From Halobacteriovorax marinus SJ (lineage in GTDB: Bacteria > Bdellovibrionota > Bacteriovoracia > Bacteriovoracales > Bacteriovoracaceae): DNA of 64,000 bases. Location: positions 1,302,001 through 1,366,000 of the forward strand of contig NC_016620.1 of NCBI RefSeq assembly GCF_000210915.2, given 5' to 3'. Position numbers and translations under genes: made by a program. Of this stretch, positions 60,350 through 64,000 are shown in pieces (position 1 is the stretch's first letter; every line of letters starts with the position of its first letter). The notes under the pieces were generated by a model. The model worked only from the letters and a program-made list of their open reading frames with translations, was not told the origin of the DNA and ran no database searches.

Positions 60350-61054
60350 TTAATGGCAGTGTGCGCCATTAACATAGTAGAAGTTCCAGAGTCTATAAGT
60401 GACTGTACTGGCCCCTAGACAGATTAAGAGAAGTCCACTGGCCTTAGGAGCAAAATTTTGCATGGGCGTAAAGACTTTCATCATAAGTGTAGGAGCAAAG
60501 ACCATCGCTGGGAGAGTTCCAAGCCAAAAGCCTATGACTCCTAAAAAACCTACAAGGGGAGATTGAAAAGTCATCAAAGTGATGAGCACTCCGTAGAGAA
60601 ATCCACATGGAAGCATTAGAGATAGCGATCCAATGGAAAAGCCTCTAAGAGATTTTGGAAATTCATTTGAGTTGAATTTGCTAAAGAGTCCTTGATAGAT
60701 TCCAGTGACGGCCCTTGGGAGTTTCATCTCAAACTTTCGTCCTCGAATACTCTGAGCGCCCCAGAAGACAAAGAGAAGTCCTAAGAAAACTCCACCAATC
60801 AGAGGGATATATCTAGTGACACCTGATTGCTGTATGAGGCTTGAAGTTAACATAGCTATAAAGGCCAAAATCAAGTAGCTAAATAATCTTCCAAATTGAT
60901 AGGAGATATTGCTCTTTGCTCCTTTTCCTACACTGAGGACTAGTCCTCCGCACATTCCGATACAGTGAAGACTTCCCGTTAAACCAATCATAAACGCAAG
61001 CATTGGCGCAAAAACTGGTAGGGCTGATTGTATTTTACTCAATTGGTCCAACAA
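60350..61054 (-). CDS. SafE/TauE-like membrane protein of cbb3 loci
   Basis: A 234-residue protein with about six membrane helices. The start G-L-T-G-S-L-H-C-I-G-M-C-G-G is the conserved Cys motif of the DsbD-like/UreH-like family found beside ccoG, and M-L-P-C-G-F-L-Y-G in the second half repeats it, giving a paired Cys arrangement suited to electron or copper transfer. It overlaps the ccoG gene by 20 bp. Role in oxidase or copper assembly is probable from context only. Confidence 0.8.
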   Translation of the reverse strand: MLDQLSKIQSALPVFAPMLAFMIGLTGSLHCIGMCGGLVLSVGKGAKSNISYQFGRLFSYLILAFIAMLTSSLIQQSGVTRYIPLIGGVFLGLLFVFWGAQSIRGRKFEMKLPRAVTGIYQGLFSKFNSNEFPKSLRGFSIGSLSLMLPCGFLYGVLITLMTFQSPLVGFLGVIGFWLGTLPAMVFAPTLMMKVFTPMQNFAPKASGLLLICLGASTVTYRLWNFYYVNGAHCH

Positions 61055-62438
61055 GTTGTACCTCCACTTCTTTTATTAATTTCTTATTCTTAGGATTAAT
61101 AAAGTTTAATTTAATTTTCTTAGATCCATGCTCAAGAAGCGTTGGCGAAAATCTAAAGAATATATTTGTTTGGTTAATTCTCTCTTTTAGTACCACTGGG
61201 TTTCTTGGAACAATGAGTTTTATTTTTTTATTTTCTACAGCGAGAAGAACTTTATCTAAACTATTTCCTTCATAGGATAAATTCACTTTAAAGTGATTCG
61301 CCACCACCTTACTCTCTCCTGAGCCGATGATACTAAATGGTGTTTTACTTCCTCTTAAAAGAACAATATCTAATTCCTTAGTTCCTTGGATTTGTAGAAA
61401 GAAACCAAGGAAGAGTAGAATTACAGTAGAGAGGTAGAAGATATTTCTGATAGAGAATGTCTTCGCCTTTTTTCCTTTTAAGCCTTGTTCAGTTTCAAAA
61501 CGAATGAGTCCAGTGGGCTTGTTAATTTTTAACATAACCTCATCACAAGCATCGATACAATTAGTACAGGCGATACACTCTAGTTGAGTTCCTCTTCTTA
61601 TATCAATACCAGTAGGGCAGGCCTTTACACACGCGTAACAATCTACACAGTCAGCGTGCTCATCTTTCTTTTGACCTTTCTGTCTTCTTGGTTCCCCTCG
61701 GTTATAATCATAGGCCACAACCATTGAGTTCTCATCCATCATAACAGATTGAAATCTACCGTATGGGCATGCAATGAGACAGAATTGTTCTTTAAACCAA
61801 GCAAAGTCAAAGAGGATAATTCCCACAGCACTCCAAGTGGCACCAAAGAGAGCAATATTATCAAAAGGAGATTTTAGAGTGATTCCTACTAAATCTCTTA
61901 CTCCTACAAAGTAGCCAATAAAAGAGTGCGCAATATGCATAGATGCAATGATAAAGAGCGTCCACTTAATAAACTTCTTAATAAACTTTTCTAAATCCAG
62001 CGCAGATTCATCAAGCTTCTTGCGCTTTCTTGCATTTCCTTCAACGAGGATTTCAATTTTATTAAAAATAGCGTCGATGAAGACTGTTTGCGGACAGGCC
62101 CAACCACACCAAACTCTTCCCCATATACTTGTGACAAAGCCAATTAAAAAGACGAAGCCAAGGAAGACAAAGATGAGTAGAGGTGCATCGTGACCCAAGA
62201 GTGTCATCCCAAAGAACGTAAACTCTCTTCTAGAAATATCTAAGAGTATAGACTGTTTTCCTCCAATATTAATCCATGGAAGAAAGAGGTAGAGAAAGAT
62301 TAGGAAGTAGTAGACGAAAGTTCTTCTCGTTCTCCACTTCCCTTTGACATCTTCTGGATAAAGATAGACTCTGTGTCCATCTTCATCAGTTGTTGCCAAT
62401 CTCTCTTCATGTAGTTCGAATGGATTCTTTGTGGCCAT
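61035..62438 (-). CDS. ccoG: Cytochrome oxidase accessory protein CcoG (FixG/RdxA)
   Basis: A 467-residue membrane iron-sulfur protein: helices at about 40-55, 85-108, 160-180, 195-210 and 335-352, the motif G-R-V-W-C-G-W-A-C-P-Q-T, and two 4Fe-4S clusters in C-V-D-C-Y-A-C-V-K-A-C-P and C-I-A-C-T-N-C-I-D-A-C. The C-terminal ~110 residues are the periplasmic Ig-like FixG domain. CcoG reduces copper for the oxidase. It begins 9 bases after ccoP. Confidence 0.93.
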   Translation of the reverse strand: MATKNPFELHEERLATTDEDGHRVYLYPEDVKGKWRTRRTFVYYFLIFLYLFLPWINIGGKQSILLDISRREFTFFGMTLLGHDAPLLIFVFLGFVFLIGFVTSIWGRVWCGWACPQTVFIDAIFNKIEILVEGNARKRKKLDESALDLEKFIKKFIKWTLFIIASMHIAHSFIGYFVGVRDLVGITLKSPFDNIALFGATWSAVGIILFDFAWFKEQFCLIACPYGRFQSVMMDENSMVVAYDYNRGEPRRQKGQKKDEHADCVDCYACVKACPTGIDIRRGTQLECIACTNCIDACDEVMLKINKPTGLIRFETEQGLKGKKAKTFSIRNIFYLSTVILLFLGFFLQIQGTKELDIVLLRGSKTPFSIIGSGESKVVANHFKVNLSYEGNSLDKVLLAVENKKIKLIVPRNPVVLKERINQTNIFFRFSPTLLEHGSKKIKLNFINPKNKKLIKEVEVQLVGPIE

Positions 62439-62447
62439 TTTCTTTTC

Positions 62448-63053
62448 CTAGATCTCTTCTACCTTTTCACCTTGGGCCTCTTTCGCTTTAGGCGGAGTTG
62501 TACCCTTAAGTTCCATGATGTGAGCAATGGCCGCATAGATCTCTTCTTTACTTAGGATTTCGCCCCATGCTGGCATACCTTTTTCTTCAAAACCATCTCT
62601 AATGAATGGAAAGAGCTCTTCTGGTGATCTATTCTTTAAATGAATCCAATAACCATCTGTTAGGTTTGGTCCAATATCACCACCACCTCCAGCGGCGTGG
62701 CAACTAAAGCAATTCGTCTCATAGACTTCGTCGCCCATTTTCTTAGAATCATTCTTCTCTAGCCACTCATTATAGTGAGCGATATCAAAGTTTGAAACAT
62801 CGGCTGCGGCAATGGCCTTAAGTTCATTTATTTTAACCATATTTCTAGCCAGCTCTTCTGAGGAAGTTGGACCTCCCGCGAAGTGGTAGAACATAACGTA
62901 AGCGACACTAAAGACAATGGATGCCGCCCAACACTTCATCCACCAACTTGGTAGAGGGTAGTTGAGCTCTTGAATTCCATCGTAGTCGTGGTCAAGTAGA
63001 AGGTCTCTTTCGCCTTCAAGGATATGGAGTTCTTCTTTATTATTTTCTTTCAT
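62448..63053 (-). CDS. ccoP: cbb3 oxidase subunit CcoP, single-heme form
   Basis: A 201-residue protein. The N-terminal FixP part D-G-I-Q-E-L-N-Y-P-L-P-S-W-W and a membrane helix (about 40-60) are followed by one cytochrome c domain with C-F-S-C-H (about 115-119) and distal Met in K-G-M-P-A-W-G. Canonical CcoP has about 300 residues and two hemes c; here one cytochrome domain is absent. AAGGAG lies 6 bases before the ATG. Its first 14 bases overlap ccoQ. Confidence 0.9.
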   Translation of the reverse strand: MKENNKEELHILEGERDLLLDHDYDGIQELNYPLPSWWMKCWAASIVFSVAYVMFYHFAGGPTSSEELARNMVKINELKAIAAADVSNFDIAHYNEWLEKNDSKKMGDEVYETNCFSCHAAGGGGDIGPNLTDGYWIHLKNRSPEELFPFIRDGFEEKGMPAWGEILSKEEIYAAIAHIMELKGTTPPKAKEAQGEKVEEI

Positions 63054-63219
63054 TTCTTACTCCTTCCTCAAGAGCTAGGTTCTGGGCCTTTTTGTAATAT
63101 CCATTTGATCCTTTTCTGTTGATCCAAAAAAGCATAGATATAAAGAGGGCCACAAAAGTAATAGTTACTAAAGTTTGTAAAAGAGAGTAGTCAAAGTTCA
63201 TCATTGTTTCTTTAATCAT
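63040..63219 (-). CDS. ccoQ: cbb3 oxidase small subunit CcoQ
   Basis: A 59-residue protein: one membrane helix (about 14-31) then W-I-N-R-K-G-S-N-G-Y-Y-K-K-A-Q-N-L-A-L-E-E, the CcoQ/FixQ tail pattern. GGAG lies 7 bases before the ATG (63219). It overlaps the stop of ccoO by 8 bases and the start of ccoP by 14, so all three are translated as a unit. CcoQ stabilises the oxidase complex in other species. Confidence 0.82.
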   Translation of the reverse strand: MIKETMMNFDYSLLQTLVTITFVALFISMLFWINRKGSNGYYKKAQNLALEEGVRNERK

Positions 63220-64000
63220 TTTGATTCTCCTCTTTTGCTTTAGCTTCCTCTTGCATCTTTAAACTCTTTGCCCCATCAACACCAAGTCGCTGAAGGTAGG
63301 CAATGAGAGGAATAATTTCTTTAGATTGCATATTCATATCGACGCCATCAGCACTTAGACCTTTAGTGATCTCAAATGCTTGTTTACTAGCACTATCAAT
63401 AGAAGAGGCAATTTCTTCATCGCTATATGGGACTCCGAGAGATTGCATAACTCTTAATTTCTTCGGGAGTGACTTTAAGTCATACTTCTTTTTAAAGAGC
63501 CAAGGGTAAACTGGCATAATAGACTTTGGAGTAACTTCTCTTGGGTCTAGCATATGGCGGTAGTGCCACATATCATTGTATTTACCGCCAACTCTTGCGA
63601 TATCTGGTCCAATTCTTCTAGAACCCCATTGGAAAGGTCTGTCATATACAGACTCTGAAGCCCTAGAGGCAGCACCGTAGCGCAAGATTTCATCGGCCAT
63701 AGGACGAACATGTTGAGAGTGACAAGTGTAACAACCTTCTTTGATAAAGATATCTCGTCCAACGATCTCTAGTGGAGAGTAAGGTTTAATATTGGCATCT
63801 TTCTCAACGAACTTATCACTAATAAGAGATGGAACAATCTCAACTACTCCGCCTACAAGTACAGCGAGGAAAGTAAGAATTGAAAAGAGAGTAGTGAGCC
63901 CCTCTAGCTTTCTATGTCCCGATTCTCCTGGCTCAGTGTGAGAGTGGTCAATTGCTGGTGCCATATACTCGTGTTCTTGAACCCCATCAGAACTCTTTGC
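63212..64000 (-). CDS. ccoO: cbb3 oxidase subunit CcoO, possibly the second half of a CcoNO fusion
   Basis: At least 262 codons. A membrane helix (L-F-S-I-L-T-F-L-A-V-L-V-G-G-V-V) precedes a monoheme cytochrome with E-G-C-Y-T-C-H-S-Q-H-V-R-P-M, typical of CcoO/FixO. The frame stays open through ATG 63964 to the right edge with twelve further codons (A-K-S-S-D-G-V-Q-E-H-E-Y), and no ribosome-binding site precedes that ATG, so the chain probably continues leftward in sequence into CcoN. Free CcoO would have ~200-240 residues. If the fusion is wrong, the start is ATG 63964. Confidence 0.87.
   Translation of the reverse strand, partial: AKSSDGVQEHEYMAPAIDHSHTEPGESGHRKLEGLTTLFSILTFLAVLVGGVVEIVPSLISDKFVEKDANIKPYSPLEIVGRDIFIKEGCYTCHSQHVRPMADEILRYGAASRASESVYDRPFQWGSRRIGPDIARVGGKYNDMWHYRHMLDPREVTPKSIMPVYPWLFKKKYDLKSLPKKLRVMQSLGVPYSDEEIASSIDSASKQAFEITKGLSADGVDMNMQSKEIIPLIAYLQRLGVDGAKSLKMQEEAKAKEENQND

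Noticed and set aside
1-64000. tRNA, rRNA, CRISPR, transposon, phage attachment or integron signals
   Set aside because: Looked for clover-leaf ends (CCA, TTCGANTC), regular spaced repeats, transposase or integrase motifs and terminal inverted repeats; none found by eye.

Overview
The window is AT-rich (roughly 36 percent GC by eye) and gene-dense: about 65 protein genes, no rRNA, tRNA, CRISPR array or insertion sequence that I could find. Gene content points to a Gram-negative, aerobic to microaerobic, surface-motile bacterium. An Agl/Glt-type gliding cluster, many lipoproteins, a lipid-anchored DNase and very tight packing suggest the Bdellovibrionota (Bacteriovorax/Halobacteriovorax type predators). 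This assignment is inference from content, not from a marker gene.

Layout. 1-6.8 kb: a cut-off lipase-like gene, a group II truncated globin, an exonuclease/DUF309 pair, a VxrAB-like two-component system and two unrecognised genes. 6.8-13.4 kb: lipid-anchored endonuclease I, MATE efflux pump, RND-type exporter, PilZ protein and lytic transglycosylase. 13.6-21.1 kb: one run of six overlapping genes, MoxR ATPase, DUF58, TgpA-like transglutaminase, TesA, and the YbbA/YbbP ABC exporter. 21.1-26.0 kb: on the minus strand, an SNF2 helicase followed by an ExbB-like channel and a stator-like protein carrying a VWA domain. 26.0-41.9 kb: mixed housekeeping and signalling genes (thioesterase, ABC transporter, DUF2914, REC/HD protein, OmpV-like barrel, GDPD, kinase, thiolase, CBS protein, RecQ, sirtuin) ending in a DnaA paralogue. 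41.9-53.0 kb: a ten-gene minus-strand operon matching the Myxococcus Agl/Glt gliding machine, with a TolQ/TolR/TolR motor, an FHA/TonB-like protein, TPR proteins, an outer-membrane barrel and, as first gene, a CglB-like VWA lipoprotein adhesin. 53.3-60.2 kb: esterase, lipid kinase, CPA2 antiporter with CBS domains, and an SDR/thioredoxin/aldo-keto reductase operon. 60.2-64.0 kb: a cbb3 oxidase operon (CcoO, CcoQ, CcoP, CcoG, a SafE-like protein and a 39-residue membrane protein), reading in from the right edge.

Working together: the gliding operon supplies motor, envelope scaffold and adhesin; the cbb3 oxidase supplies high-affinity respiration and the proton gradient that such motors use; PilZ, HD-type and two-component proteins supply regulation. 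Four short genes under 60 codons (32418-32564, 40347-40487, 60219-60338, 63040-63219) were found by reading for ribosome-binding sites. Most convergent gene pairs overlap at their 3' ends, and only a few intrinsic terminators are visible.
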